A DNA stretch of 57,015 bases from an uncultured Collinsella sp. GTDB taxonomy: Bacteria; Actinomycetota; Coriobacteriia; Coriobacteriales; Coriobacteriaceae. The notes beneath the pieces were generated by a model, which saw only the letters and a list, made by a program, of their open reading frames with translations, was not told the origin of the DNA and did not search any database. The stretch lies in NCBI GenBank assembly GCA_902493615.1, contig CABUQK010000001.1, forward strand, positions 1 to 57,015, written 5' to 3'. Shown here piece by piece: positions 42,443 to 51,478 of the stretch (its first letter is position 1; every line of letters starts with the position of its first letter). The position numbers and the translations under genes were made by a program.

Positions 42443-44128
42443 ATGACTGTGGCGGAGTTCATTTATCAGATGTATCAGGCTCGCAAGGCCCATGGCGACA
42501 AGGTGATCCTTGACGACGTGACCCTGAGCTTCTACCCCGGTGCCAAGATCGGCGTCGTGGGCCCCAACGGTATGGGCAAGTCGACCCTGCTCAAGATCAT
42601 GGCCGGCATCGAGGAGGTCTCCAACGGCGATGCCAAGCTCACCCCCGGCTACACCGTGGGTATCCTGCAGCAGGAGCCGCCGCTCGACGACGACAAGACC
42701 GTCATCGAGAACGTGCGCATGGCATTTGGCGACATGATCGCCAAGGTCGATCGCTTCAACAAGATCGGCGAGGAGATGTGCGACCCGGATTGCGACATGG
42801 ACGCCCTCATGGCCGAGATGGGAAAGCTCCAGGACGAGATCGACGCCGCCGACGGCTGGGATATCGATTCCAAGCTCGGCCAGGCCATGGACGCCCTGCA
42901 GCTGCCCGATTCCGACATGCCGGTCAACGTGCTCTCTGGCGGCGAGCGCCGTCGCGTGGCCCTGTGCAAGCTGCTGCTCGAAGCTCCCGACCTGCTGCTG
43001 CTCGACGAGCCCACGAACCACCTGGACGCCGAGTCGATCCTGTGGCTCGAGCACTTCCTGCACAACTACCAGGGCGCGGTGCTTGCCGTCACGCACGATC
43101 GCTACTTCCTGGATAACGTTGCCGAGTGGATCTGCGAGGTCGACCGCGGTCACCTTTATCCCTACAAGGGCAACTACTCCACGTATCTGGAGACCAAGGC
43201 CGCCCGTATCGAGGCGCAGGGCAACCGCGACGCCAAGCTCGCCAAGCGCATGGAGGCCGAGCTCGAGTGGGTACGCAGCTCGCCCAAGGCTCGCCAGGCA
43301 AAGAACAAGGCCCGTCTGGCTCGCTACGAGGAGATGGAGGCCGAGGCCCGCGCAAGCCAGAAGCTCGACTGGACCGACATCCGCATCCCTGTGGGCCCGC
43401 GTTTGGGCAACAAGGTGCTCGAGGCCCATCATCTGCACAAGGAGTTCGATGGCCGTGTGCTCATCGACGACCTTTCGTTCACCCTGCCGCGTAACGGCAT
43501 CGTGGGCGTCATCGGCCCCAACGGTGTGGGCAAGACTACGCTCTTCAAGACCATCGTGGGCCTGGAGCCGCTGACTTCGGGCGAGCTCGAGGTGGGCGAG
43601 ACCGTCAAGATCTCCTATGTCGACCAGAACCGTTCTGGCATCGATCCCGATAAGAACCTGTGGGAGGTCGTCTCGGATGGCCTGGACCACATGATGGTCG
43701 GCGAGACCGAGGTCCCCAGCCGCGCGTACGTGGCGAGCTTTGGCTTTAAGGGCCAGGACCAGCAGAAGCGCGCTGGCGTACTCTCTGGTGGTGAGCGCAA
43801 TCGTCTGAACCTGGCGCTCACGCTCAAGCAGGGCGGCAACCTGCTGCTCCTCGACGAGCCCACGAACGATCTCGACGTCGAGACGCTGTCCTCACTCGAA
43901 GCGGCGCTGCTCGAGTTCCCGGGCTGCTCGGTGGTCATTAGCCACGACCGTATGTTCCTGGACCGCGTCGCCACACACATTCTGGCGTGGGAGGGCACCG
44001 ACGAGAACCCGGGCAACTGGTATTGGTTCGAGGGCAACTTCGAGGCCTATCAGGCCAATCGCATCGAGCGCCTGGGCGAGGACGCGGCCCAGCCGCATCG
44101 TATCCACCGTAAGCTGACGCGCGACTAG
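42443..44128 (+). CDS. ettA: ABC-F translation factor, EttA type
   Basis: 561-residue protein with two ATPase domains and no membrane segment. Walker A motifs GPNGMGKST and GPNGVGKTT; signatures LSGGERRRV and LSGGERNRL; Walker B DLLLLDEPTNHLD and LLLLDEPTNDLD. The linker between domains is rich in Lys/Arg/Glu (RMEAELEWVRSSPKARQAKN). EttA gates ribosomal 70S initiation according to energy level. ATG after TAAGGAG; high codon bias. Confidence 0.93.
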   Translation: MTVAEFIYQMYQARKAHGDKVILDDVTLSFYPGAKIGVVGPNGMGKSTLLKIMAGIEEVSNGDAKLTPGYTVGILQQEPPLDDDKTVIENVRMAFGDMIAKVDRFNKIGEEMCDPDCDMDALMAEMGKLQDEIDAADGWDIDSKLGQAMDALQLPDSDMPVNVLSGGERRRVALCKLLLEAPDLLLLDEPTNHLDAESILWLEHFLHNYQGAVLAVTHDRYFLDNVAEWICEVDRGHLYPYKGNYSTYLETKAARIEAQGNRDAKLAKRMEAELEWVRSSPKARQAKNKARLARYEEMEAEARASQKLDWTDIRIPVGPRLGNKVLEAHHLHKEFDGRVLIDDLSFTLPRNGIVGVIGPNGVGKTTLFKTIVGLEPLTSGELEVGETVKISYVDQNRSGIDPDKNLWEVVSDGLDHMMVGETEVPSRAYVASFGFKGQDQQKRAGVLSGGERNRLNLALTLKQGGNLLLLDEPTNDLDVETLSSLEAALLEFPGCSVVISHDRMFLDRVATHILAWEGTDENPGNWYWFEGNFEAYQANRIERLGEDAAQPHRIHRKLTRD

Positions 44129-44131
44129 ATC

Positions 44132-44283
44132 GTTACGCGGTTTTCCAAACCGCGTAACTGCTCGACGCTGCGCGGGTCGCAAGCACCCCATCTTGCCGTT
44201 CAAGCCGTCGCTCGCGTACCGAAGTACGCGTCGCTCCTCTTTCACGGCAACCTGGGGCACTTGCGGCCCGCTCGCTGTTGGTT
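44132..44283 (-). ncRNA. UUCG-core structured element, copy 1
   Basis: Read on the minus strand: outer arm 44271-44253 pairs with 44190-44172, inner arm ACGGCAA/TTGCCGT (44244-44250 with 44193-44199), then a 6-bp hairpin GCGTAC-TTCG-GTACGC (44214-44229). A 12-base perfect hairpin (GTTACGCGGTTT and AAACCGCGTAAC, 44132-44158) closes the 3' end. The same core and end hairpin occur in copy 2. Lies between convergent genes. RNA function is inferred from structure; a mobile palindrome is the alternative. Confidence 0.55.
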
Positions 44284-44302
44284 ACGCAACATCAACAAAT
44301 AA

Positions 44303-44338
44303 AAACGGCTCAAATCCTGATTTGGATTTGAGCCGTTT
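44303..44338. terminator. Bidirectional terminator between convergent genes
   Basis: AAACGGCTCAAATCC and GGATTTGAGCCGTTT, 15 perfect pairs around a 6-base loop, A/T-flanked. Serves the LOTUS-like protein gene on minus. Confidence 0.88.
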
Positions 44339-44342
44339 GTCG

Positions 44343-45644
44343 TTACTGCTCGGGTTCTTCGACTTTATCGATGGTCCAGGTGGCTCCGAGACCGCCGGTG
44401 GTGTTGCGGCGGATGCGCACGGCAACCTCGTGGCGCTCGCCGTCCTGCGTGTAGCGCAGGGGGAAGCTTGCGCGGTTTCGCGCGGCTTCGATGGTACCGC
44501 GCTCGCGGGCGATCCAGTAGTACTCGCCGACGATGCCGAGGGTATCGGCGCCGTAGGGGAGATAGGTCGACAGCTGGTGTAGCAACGGACCGGGGCAGAA
44601 GACCTCAGTTGCGAAATCGACGGGGAAGTCCTCGGGGATGGCGGGCGCTACGGGTGCGGGGGCCGGTACCATCGCCGGTGCGAAGGCCTGCTCATTGACG
44701 GGCGTCACCTCGACGACGGGCACGGGTTCGGTGCCGAGCACTGATTCGGTGCCCACTTTTGGCATCGCCGCGGAATCTGCAGACTCGACGATAGCGGGTG
44801 CGTCTACGGCCGCGGTGTCGAGCTCGACTTGCGGAGCGCTCTGATTCTCGACGCTCGACTTTGCCTCGATGGGCGTGGATGCCATGGTGGTGATGCCGGC
44901 GTTGGCGTTCTCGGGGTCATAGACGACCGTGAGCGAGATGGCGGGCTGCGGCGTCTCGGGCTCCGGCGCCGACTCGGTAGCGCCTTGATTGGCGGGCTCG
45001 TCGGACTGATCGCCCTCGGCCTCGTCGCCAAAGACATCGCTGTTTTGGAATGCAGACGTCTCGGGTTGGATAGCGGCTTCTTCGGTTGTCGACTTGGGAG
45101 CCTCGTTGAGCTCCGCAGTGGCTTCCTGCTCTGACATGACTTTGGGATCGGTCGTGGCGGCGATTTCGGTTTCGGCTTCCGCTGTTACCTCAATAGCGAC
45201 TTCGATCTCTGTCTCGGGCTCGGGTTCCGGCACGGCTTCAACCATGACTTCGGGCTCGGGACGCTTAACGTGCTTGGGACGCACGGCCTTGAGGTCCTTC
45301 TCACCGCGCTTTTTCTTTTTGTAGGACTGCTTGGCGCCCTTGGCAGCCTTGGGCTTGTCCTCGCCCTTGGCAAGGGCGGCATCCCAGGCCTCGTTGGCGA
45401 TGACGGTGGCATACAGGCGGCCGCCCTTAAAGACGGTCAGCTTAATGCAGTCGTTGAGCTCCTCGAGCAGCTCGCGCGTGGACTCGAAGCCCAGGTCATA
45501 AGCGGTCATGTCGCCGGCGGCGAGCGCCTCCTCGACCTGTGTCATAAACGTTTGCTTGCCGCATCCGATTGCATCGCGTAGCAGGCGATACAGATAGATG
45601 TGGTTGCCCAGCGATAGCGTGGGCCTAACTATTGTCTTGCTCAT
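44343..45644 (-). CDS. Protein with possible OST-HTH/LOTUS domain and long acidic linker
   Basis: 433 residues, function unknown. Residues about 5-90 (YLYRLLRDAIGCGKQTF, YDLGFESTRELLEELNDC, FKGGRLYATV) look like a LOTUS-type winged helix, found in RNA-binding proteins. A basic stretch (GAKQSYKKKKRGEKDLK) follows, then about 220 residues rich in Glu, Pro, Ala and Thr (disordered). The last 90 residues are folded (TYLPYGADTLGIVGEYYWIA, RRNTTGGLGATWTID). The LOTUS call is weak. Start ATG 45644 behind GAGGAG. Confidence 0.6.
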   Translation of the reverse strand: MSKTIVRPTLSLGNHIYLYRLLRDAIGCGKQTFMTQVEEALAAGDMTAYDLGFESTRELLEELNDCIKLTVFKGGRLYATVIANEAWDAALAKGEDKPKAAKGAKQSYKKKKRGEKDLKAVRPKHVKRPEPEVMVEAVPEPEPETEIEVAIEVTAEAETEIAATTDPKVMSEQEATAELNEAPKSTTEEAAIQPETSAFQNSDVFGDEAEGDQSDEPANQGATESAPEPETPQPAISLTVVYDPENANAGITTMASTPIEAKSSVENQSAPQVELDTAAVDAPAIVESADSAAMPKVGTESVLGTEPVPVVEVTPVNEQAFAPAMVPAPAPVAPAIPEDFPVDFATEVFCPGPLLHQLSTYLPYGADTLGIVGEYYWIARERGTIEAARNRASFPLRYTQDGERHEVAVRIRRNTTGGLGATWTIDKVEEPEQ

Positions 45645-45716
45645 GGCAAATCTCCTCTTTACACATGTAAAGCATCTTACCATCGCATGGCGTTCGCCAT
45701 GGCGGCGCCCAAGGCA

Positions 45717-45750
45717 AACGGGCGCGAACCGCTTTCGATTCGCGCCCGTT
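45717..45750 (-). terminator. Terminator of the membrane protein gene
   Basis: AACGGGCGCGAA and TTCGCGCCCGTT, 12 perfect pairs with a 10-base loop and TTTG on the minus strand, 35 bases beyond the stop. Confidence 0.82.
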
Positions 45751-45784
45751 GTATAGGTCGGTTATCTATGAGAGGCAAATGTGC

Positions 45785-46747
45785 TTAGTTGCCCGATGCC
45801 GTGCCTTGGCTCGAGTTGTCAGATGCCGTGCCGGACGCGGTTCCGCTCGAGCTGTTCGAGCTGTTGGTGTTGTTGCTGTCTGCTGCGCCCGTTCCCGAAG
45901 TGGTGTCGCTCGTCTGGCCGCCCGTGCTCGGCTGCGAACCGCCAGTCGTTTGGCTTGAGTCGGTCGTGCCGGACGGCGTGCTGCTGTTGGCCGTAGAGGA
46001 ATCGGTGCCCTGCGATTGGTTTTGGGTGTTCGAGGACGAATTGGCAGAGGTAGAACTGTCTTGCGTATCGTCCGTCTGCGCCTGCTGATCCTGCGACTGG
46101 GTGTTGCCATTTGCATCGCTCTCGGTCGTGCGCGACGACAGGATTGGCTCGGGACGCTCGCCCAGACCCTCACCGGCAGTGGTGATAAGGATGGCGCCGG
46201 CGCAGGCGATGACCGCGACGATGGCGATGGCGATCGAGAAGACGATGACTTTCTTTTGTGTCTGGCTGCGCTCTGCCGCCGCCTTGGCGCGCAGGCTGTT
46301 GGGGGCGACGCGCGCCGTGGTCGCGCGTCCCGCAACCTGGCGCATCTCCTGCGTGGTCGCGGCGCCACCTAGGTGCTCCTCGACATCGGGCTCAACGGGC
46401 TCGTAGGCGCCGGCAGGGTAGTCGACAGCGGCATGCGTGCCCTTGATTGCTTCGGCGCTGGCGGAGATAAAGTGGCGATAGACCTGCGAGGACACAACAG
46501 TGATGACTGAGCTCACAGCGGCACCAATCACCGAGCCGGCAATGCCGATCTTTGAAGCAAGCGCCACGCTCGTGGCGGCAGCTGCGGCGCCGGCGATGAT
46601 CTGGGGAATGGAAATGTCGTCGAACAGGCCCTTTTTGGGCGCGATGGCCATGGTCTGTCCAATGAAATGGTTCTCGTGTACGCCGTTGTTGAGCGATGCC
46701 GGCGTCATGACGCGCGTGCGCGGCGCGTCGGTGTACTTGGTTGTCAT
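45785..46747 (-). CDS. Membrane protein with Ser/Thr/Asn-rich tail
   Basis: 320 residues, no family recognised. Residues about 45-100 form a Gly/Ala-rich hydrophobic region (IIAGAAAAATSVALASKIGI), then a linker, a membrane helix near residue 175-198 (VIVFSIAIAIVAVIACAGAI), and a final 115-residue tail of low complexity rich in Ser, Thr, Asn, Gln and Gly. The tail is probably outside the cell and may be glycosylated or cell-wall-adhering. ATG 46747 follows GGAGGA. Confidence 0.7.
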   Translation of the reverse strand: MTTKYTDAPRTRVMTPASLNNGVHENHFIGQTMAIAPKKGLFDDISIPQIIAGAAAAATSVALASKIGIAGSVIGAAVSSVITVVSSQVYRHFISASAEAIKGTHAAVDYPAGAYEPVEPDVEEHLGGAATTQEMRQVAGRATTARVAPNSLRAKAAAERSQTQKKVIVFSIAIAIVAVIACAGAILITTAGEGLGERPEPILSSRTTESDANGNTQSQDQQAQTDDTQDSSTSANSSSNTQNQSQGTDSSTANSSTPSGTTDSSQTTGGSQPSTGGQTSDTTSGTGAADSNNTNSSNSSSGTASGTASDNSSQGTASGN

Positions 46748-46950
46748 ACGGGGTCCTCCCGGTGTAAATCTGCTTCGTTTCGTGTAGCCATCAGGGTACC
46801 CACCAGATGTGAATCGTACGTGACATTTAACAGATACCATCAACTCATCAATAGCTCACCAAGTTGGTGGGATGCGGTTGCACCCGGCGGTTGAACTACA
46901 ATAGGGCTTGCTAATTGTTGTGAATGGCGTCTACGCACGGGAGCATTCTT

Positions 46951-48930
46951 ATGAATCTTCACCTTTCTCAGTCTGATGGCTTTTTGCGTGTGGCAGCGGC
47001 GGCGCCGCAGATTCGCGTGGCCGATGTCGAGGGCAATGCCGGGGTTGCGCTGGCAGCTGTTCGCGATGCTGCCGAGTGTGGCGTTCGCGCGCTGGTACTG
47101 CCCGAGCTTAACCTGACCGGCTATACCGCGGCTGACCTGTTCCATAATCGCACGCTGCTGCATGCCTGTGAGGCTGCTCTGGTGCATATCCTCGACGAGA
47201 CTCGTGAGCTGTCGATTGTCTTTACCATCGGTCTTCCCGTTGCGGTTGCCGAGAATATCTACAACTGCGCCGCCGTGTGTTGCGCGGGCGAGCTTTTGGG
47301 TCTCACGGCCAAGAAGTATCTGCCCAACTATGGCGAGTTCTATGAGCACCGTTGGTTTGCTCCGGCGCCCGCAGATCCCGTGTGGATTGAATTTGCCGGT
47401 CAGGGTCCGGTTCCGCTGGATTCGGGGCTTGTCTACCGTTGCTGTGATGAGGGCGCCGAGGATATGGTGCTGGGCGTTGAGGTCTGCGAGGACCTGTGGG
47501 TGCCGGCGCCCCCTTCGACCGAGATGGCACTTGCCGGTGCGACGGTGATCCTCAACCCGTCGGCCTCGGACGAGATTATCGGTAAGGCAGACTATCGCCG
47601 CAGCCTCATCTCCAACCAGAGCGCGCGTCTGTACTGTGCCTATGCCTATGCAGACGCGAGCGAGGGCGAGTCCACGACCGATATGGTCTTTGCGGGCGAG
47701 AACCTTATCTACGAAAACGGCTCCAAGCTCGCCGCGACCAAGCTGCTTACCTGCGACATGGCCATCGCCGACGTTGATCTTGACCGCCTGGTTGCCGAGC
47801 GCCGCCGCTCGACGACGTGGACGCGCGCGGACGATGCGCCGGAGGCCACGACCGTTGAATTCTCGTTTGAGGGCGTGTTGGCCGAAGAGCCCGTCCTGCG
47901 CGATGCCTGCGATATCGACCGCGTTTTCCCGCGCGCGCCCTTTGTACCGGCCGACCACGGCGACTTGGCCGAGCGTTGCGAGACCATCCTCGACCTGCAG
48001 ACCGCCGGCCTCAAGACCCGCCTTGCCCATACGGGTACCAAGGCTGCAGTCATCGGTCTTTCGGGCGGCCTGGACTCCACGCTGGCACTGCTTGTGACCG
48101 TGCGTGCCTTCGATGCGCTGGGACTGCCGCGCACGGGCATCACGGCGGTCTCCATGCCCGGTTTTGGCACGACGCACCGCACCAAATCGAACGCCGAGTC
48201 GCTTGCCCGTGACCTGGGCGTGAGCTTCCGCGAAATTTCGATCCACGCGGCCGTGGAGCAGCACTTCAAGGACATTGAGCACGATCCGACCGTCCAAGAC
48301 GTGACCTACGAGAACAGCCAGGCCCGCGAGCGTACGCAGATTCTGATGGATCTGGCCAACCAGGCTGGCGGTTTTGTCATCGGCACGGGCGACCTGTCAG
48401 AGCTGGCGCTCGGCTGGGCTACCTATAACGGCGACCACATGAGCATGTATGCCGTCAACGCGAGCGTGCCCAAGACGCTTGTGCGCCATCTGGTGCGCTA
48501 TGCGGCTGATGTCTTTGGCGGGCGTATTGCCGAGGTCTTGCTCGATATCCTCGATACGCCGGTGTCTCCCGAGCTTCTGCCGCCCACGGGCGACGGCGAG
48601 ATTGCGCAGAAGACCGAGGATTTGGTGGGCCCGTACGAGTTGCACGACTACTTCCTCTACTACCTGCTGCGTTTTGGCTTTGAGCCGGGCAAGATCTACC
48701 GCATGGCGCTCAAGAGCTTCGAGGGCGCCTACGACGCCAAGACCGTCCACACGTGGCTACGTACGTTCTACCGTCGCTTCTTTGCCCAGCAGTTTAAGCG
48801 CAGCTGCCTGCCCGATGGTCCCAAGGTGGGCTCGGTGACGCTCAGCCCGCGCGGCGATTGGCGTATGCCGAGTGACGCCAGCTCGCGTCTGTGGCTTGCG
48901 CAGATCGATGCGCTCAATCCGGTTGACTAA
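46951..48930 (+). CDS. nadE: Glutamine-dependent NAD synthetase
   Basis: 659-residue two-domain enzyme: N-terminal nitrilase-like glutaminase (LPELNLTGYT with Glu, AKKYLPNYGEFYEHRWF with Lys, LGVEVCEDLW with Cys) and C-terminal ATP-dependent synthetase (VIGLSGGLDSTLALLV). Converts nicotinate adenine dinucleotide to NAD. ATG 46951 after GGGAG; an upstream ATG at 46924 has no site. Confidence 0.95.
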   Translation: MNLHLSQSDGFLRVAAAAPQIRVADVEGNAGVALAAVRDAAECGVRALVLPELNLTGYTAADLFHNRTLLHACEAALVHILDETRELSIVFTIGLPVAVAENIYNCAAVCCAGELLGLTAKKYLPNYGEFYEHRWFAPAPADPVWIEFAGQGPVPLDSGLVYRCCDEGAEDMVLGVEVCEDLWVPAPPSTEMALAGATVILNPSASDEIIGKADYRRSLISNQSARLYCAYAYADASEGESTTDMVFAGENLIYENGSKLAATKLLTCDMAIADVDLDRLVAERRRSTTWTRADDAPEATTVEFSFEGVLAEEPVLRDACDIDRVFPRAPFVPADHGDLAERCETILDLQTAGLKTRLAHTGTKAAVIGLSGGLDSTLALLVTVRAFDALGLPRTGITAVSMPGFGTTHRTKSNAESLARDLGVSFREISIHAAVEQHFKDIEHDPTVQDVTYENSQARERTQILMDLANQAGGFVIGTGDLSELALGWATYNGDHMSMYAVNASVPKTLVRHLVRYAADVFGGRIAEVLLDILDTPVSPELLPPTGDGEIAQKTEDLVGPYELHDYFLYYLLRFGFEPGKIYRMALKSFEGAYDAKTVHTWLRTFYRRFFAQQFKRSCLPDGPKVGSVTLSPRGDWRMPSDASSRLWLAQIDALNPVD

Positions 48931-49048
48931 GGTTGGCTAAATTGAACCAATACGGGGGTTGCAAGCGTTACACTTTTGCAATCTGATGGCCCGTATCGCG
49001 CGGCGCTCTTGTCGGAGCGCTGCGTTTTTCATATCGAAAGGTGGCACC

Positions 49049-50212
49049 ATGCAGGCATCGCAGCGTCTCGACCGCTTTGGCGCGGAGGTCTTCGCCTCGC
49101 TCAACAACAAGCTTCTCGCGCTGAAGGCTCAGGGCAAGACCATTTACAACATGAGCGTGGGCACGCCCGATTTTAAGCCGTACGACCATGTGGTCGAGGC
49201 GCTCACGCAGGCAGCCCAAGATCCCGAGATGTGGAAGTATGCCCTGCGCGACCTGCCCGAACTCAAGCAAGCCGTGTGCGATTACTATGAGCGCCGCTTT
49301 GGCGTTTCGGGCATTACGCCGTCTATGGTGCAGTCGTGCAACGGCACGCAGGAGGGCGTGGGCCATTTGGGCCTGGCCCTGCTCGATCCGGGTGACACCA
49401 TTCTGGTTCCCGATCCGTGCTACCCGGTCTTTGAGGCGGGTGCCAAGATCGCCGATGCCAAGCTCGAATACTATCCGCTGGTTGCCGAGCATAATTACCT
49501 GCCCTATGTGGCGGGTATCGATCCCGAGGTGGCCGATCGTGCCAAGTATATGATCGTGTCGCTGCCTGCGAACCCGGTGGGCTCGGTGGGCACACCCGAG
49601 GTCTACGAGGAGATTATCGCTCTCGCCCGCGAGCATGATCTGCTCATCGTTCACGACAACGCGTACTCCGACATCGTGTTTGACGGCGAGCCCGGCGGCA
49701 GCTTCTTGCAGTATCCCGGTGCGCTTGAGGTGGGCGTGGAGTTCTTCTCGCTCTCCAAGTCGTTTAACGTCACCGGTGCGCGTATCGGCTTTTTGGTCGG
49801 CCGCGAGGACGTGGTCTCTGCCTTTGCCAAGCTGCGCAGCCAGATCGACTTTGGCATGTTCTTCCCGATCCAGAAGGCCGCCATCGCGTGCCTTAATGGC
49901 CCGCGCGGTGAGGTCGAGGCGCAGCGTCTGAAGTATCAGGAGCGCCGCGATGCCCTGTGCGACGGTCTTGAGGGCCTGGGCTGGGAGCGGCCCAACGCGC
50001 ATGGTTCTATGTTTGTGTGGGCCAAGCTTCCCGGTGGTCGCACCGATTCCATGGCGTTTTGCGAGGAGCTCATGGAAAAGGCCGGCGTTGTGGTGACGCC
50101 GGGCGCGAGCTTTGGTCCTTCGGGCGAGGGGCATGTGCGCATGGCGCTGGTCCTGCCGCCCGACCAGATCGCTTTGGCTGTCGAGGCCATCCGCGAAGCG
50201 GGCCTGTATTAG
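49049..50212 (+). CDS. Class I/II PLP aminotransferase
   Basis: 387 residues, fold type I. The PLP lysine is in FFSLSKSFNVTGARIGF; also LPANPVGSVGTPEVYEEII and HDNAYSDIVFDG. Similar to LL-diaminopimelate aminotransferase and MalY/AspC types. A lysine-pathway role is plausible because the DapH-type operon at 54-57 kb needs an N-acetyl-LL-DAP aminotransferase, but substrate specificity cannot be read here. ATG after AAAGGTGG. Confidence 0.9.
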   Translation: MQASQRLDRFGAEVFASLNNKLLALKAQGKTIYNMSVGTPDFKPYDHVVEALTQAAQDPEMWKYALRDLPELKQAVCDYYERRFGVSGITPSMVQSCNGTQEGVGHLGLALLDPGDTILVPDPCYPVFEAGAKIADAKLEYYPLVAEHNYLPYVAGIDPEVADRAKYMIVSLPANPVGSVGTPEVYEEIIALAREHDLLIVHDNAYSDIVFDGEPGGSFLQYPGALEVGVEFFSLSKSFNVTGARIGFLVGREDVVSAFAKLRSQIDFGMFFPIQKAAIACLNGPRGEVEAQRLKYQERRDALCDGLEGLGWERPNAHGSMFVWAKLPGGRTDSMAFCEELMEKAGVVVTPGASFGPSGEGHVRMALVLPPDQIALAVEAIREAGLY

Positions 50213-50356
50213 AAAGGTATTTCGGCTCGTCAATAGCTCGAAACCGATTTCGTGCAGTTATTTTACGAATTCTGCAAATAATTTCGGCAAACGGTCGATA
50301 TTTGGCTGCGAATAGGAGCATAATCAAAGTCCCGATTGGATGTATTGGGATTACGG

Positions 50357-50390
50357 CAAGCCGCTCGGGTCGTTCCCGGGCGGCTTGTTT
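50357..50390 (+). promoter_or_regulatory. Leader hairpin (attenuator-like) of ldh
   Basis: CAAGCCGCTCGGG and CCCGGGCGGCTTG, 13 positions with one G-U pair, 5-base loop, followed by TTTG, 24 bases before the start codon. Could terminate early transcripts. Confidence 0.6.
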
Positions 50391-50413
50391 GTGGAGAGAG
50401 ATGGGAGTTTCTA

Positions 50414-51364
50414 ATGGTTAACGAGAAGAAGGTCGCTATTGTCGGCTGCGGTTTCGTCGGTTCGTCTTCGGCGTTCGCGCTGATGCAGAGTGGTCTGTTC
50501 TCCGAGATGGTTCTCATTGACGTGGACAAGAATCGCGCTGAGGGTGAGGCTCTGGATATCGCGCACGGCATGACGTTTGCCGAGCCGATGAAGATCTACG
50601 CCGGCGATTATTCCGATGTCGCCGACGCCGCCATGATCGTCGTCACCGCTGGCGCTGCCCAGAAGCCCGGTGAAACCCGCCTGGACCTAGTTAACAAGAA
50701 CGTCAACATCTTTAAGTCCATTATCCCCGAGATTAAGAAGTCTGGCTTCGACGGCATTCTGCTAATCGTCTCCAACCCGGTTGATGTTCTGACCTATGCC
50801 GCCATCAAGATGTCCGGCCTGCCCGAGGGCCATGTCATCGGCTCCGGTACCGTGCTCGACACTGGTCGTCTGCAGCAGATGCTTGGTGCCCACGTCGAGG
50901 TTGACCCGCGTGATGTTCAGGCCTATGTCATGGGCGAGCACGGCGACTCCGAGTTTGTCGCTTGGTCCAGCGCCCAGGTTGCCGGCGTGCCGCTGAACAC
51001 CTTCTGCGAGCTTCACGGCCATCTGGAGCATGAGGCTGCTGAGAAGCGTATCGCCGAGGACGTCAAGAACTCCGCCTACACCATCATCGAGAAGAAGCAC
51101 GCCACCTACTATGGCGTCGCCATGGCCGTCAAGCGCATCTGCACCGCCGTCATGCGCGATGAGCAGACCGTTCTGCCCGTCTCCTCGCTCATGGTGGGCG
51201 AGTATGGCCTGTCCGATCTCGCCATCTCCATGCCGACTGTCGTTGGCCGCGACGGCGTTGTTTGCCGCGTCCCCGTCCCGCTGGACGAGGGCGAAAAGAG
51301 CGAGCTCAACGCTTCTGCCGAAGCACTCAAGGACATCATCGACAGCGTCGACTTCTCCTGCTAA
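50414..51364 (+). CDS. ldh: L-lactate dehydrogenase
   Basis: Reduces pyruvate to L-lactate with NADH. 316 residues: Rossmann KVAIVGCGFVGSSSAFAL, substrate Arg in GAAQKPGETRLDL, VSNPVDVLTYAA, and the catalytic His region GEHGDSEFVAWS. ATG 50414 follows GATGGGAG. Single-gene unit with leader hairpin and terminator; a main fermentation enzyme. Confidence 0.95.
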   Translation: MVNEKKVAIVGCGFVGSSSAFALMQSGLFSEMVLIDVDKNRAEGEALDIAHGMTFAEPMKIYAGDYSDVADAAMIVVTAGAAQKPGETRLDLVNKNVNIFKSIIPEIKKSGFDGILLIVSNPVDVLTYAAIKMSGLPEGHVIGSGTVLDTGRLQQMLGAHVEVDPRDVQAYVMGEHGDSEFVAWSSAQVAGVPLNTFCELHGHLEHEAAEKRIAEDVKNSAYTIIEKKHATYYGVAMAVKRICTAVMRDEQTVLPVSSLMVGEYGLSDLAISMPTVVGRDGVVCRVPVPLDEGEKSELNASAEALKDIIDSVDFSC

Positions 51365-51395
51365 ATCAGACTTGTTGAGACAACAAGCTACAATG

Positions 51396-51432
51396 AAGGC
51401 GCCTGGGTCCCTGCGGCTCGGGCGCCTTTTTG
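51396..51432 (+). terminator. Terminator of ldh
   Basis: AAGGCGCC and GGCGCCTT enclose a 17-base loop (with further pairs inside) and a T-run. The GGGAC-core hairpin follows at once. Confidence 0.85.
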
Positions 51433-51460
51433 GTGCAAAGGGGACAGGTTACTTTGCACC
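51432..51460 (+). repeat. GGGAC-core hairpin, left of the DUF2974 gene
   Basis: Arms GGTGCAAAG (51432-51440) and CTTTGCACC (51452-51460) are perfectly complementary around GGGACAGGTTA. Same core as at 24589 but different arms. Confidence 0.8.
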
Positions 51461-51478
51461 ATTGTTGATGGAGGGGCC

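Noticed and set aside
42284..43690. 468-residue frame antisense to the ettA-like gene
   Set aside because: Shadow frame opposite Walker motifs of a well-defined gene.
46840..48297. 485-residue frame antisense to nadE
   Set aside because: Shadow frame opposite a gene with intact catalytic motifs.
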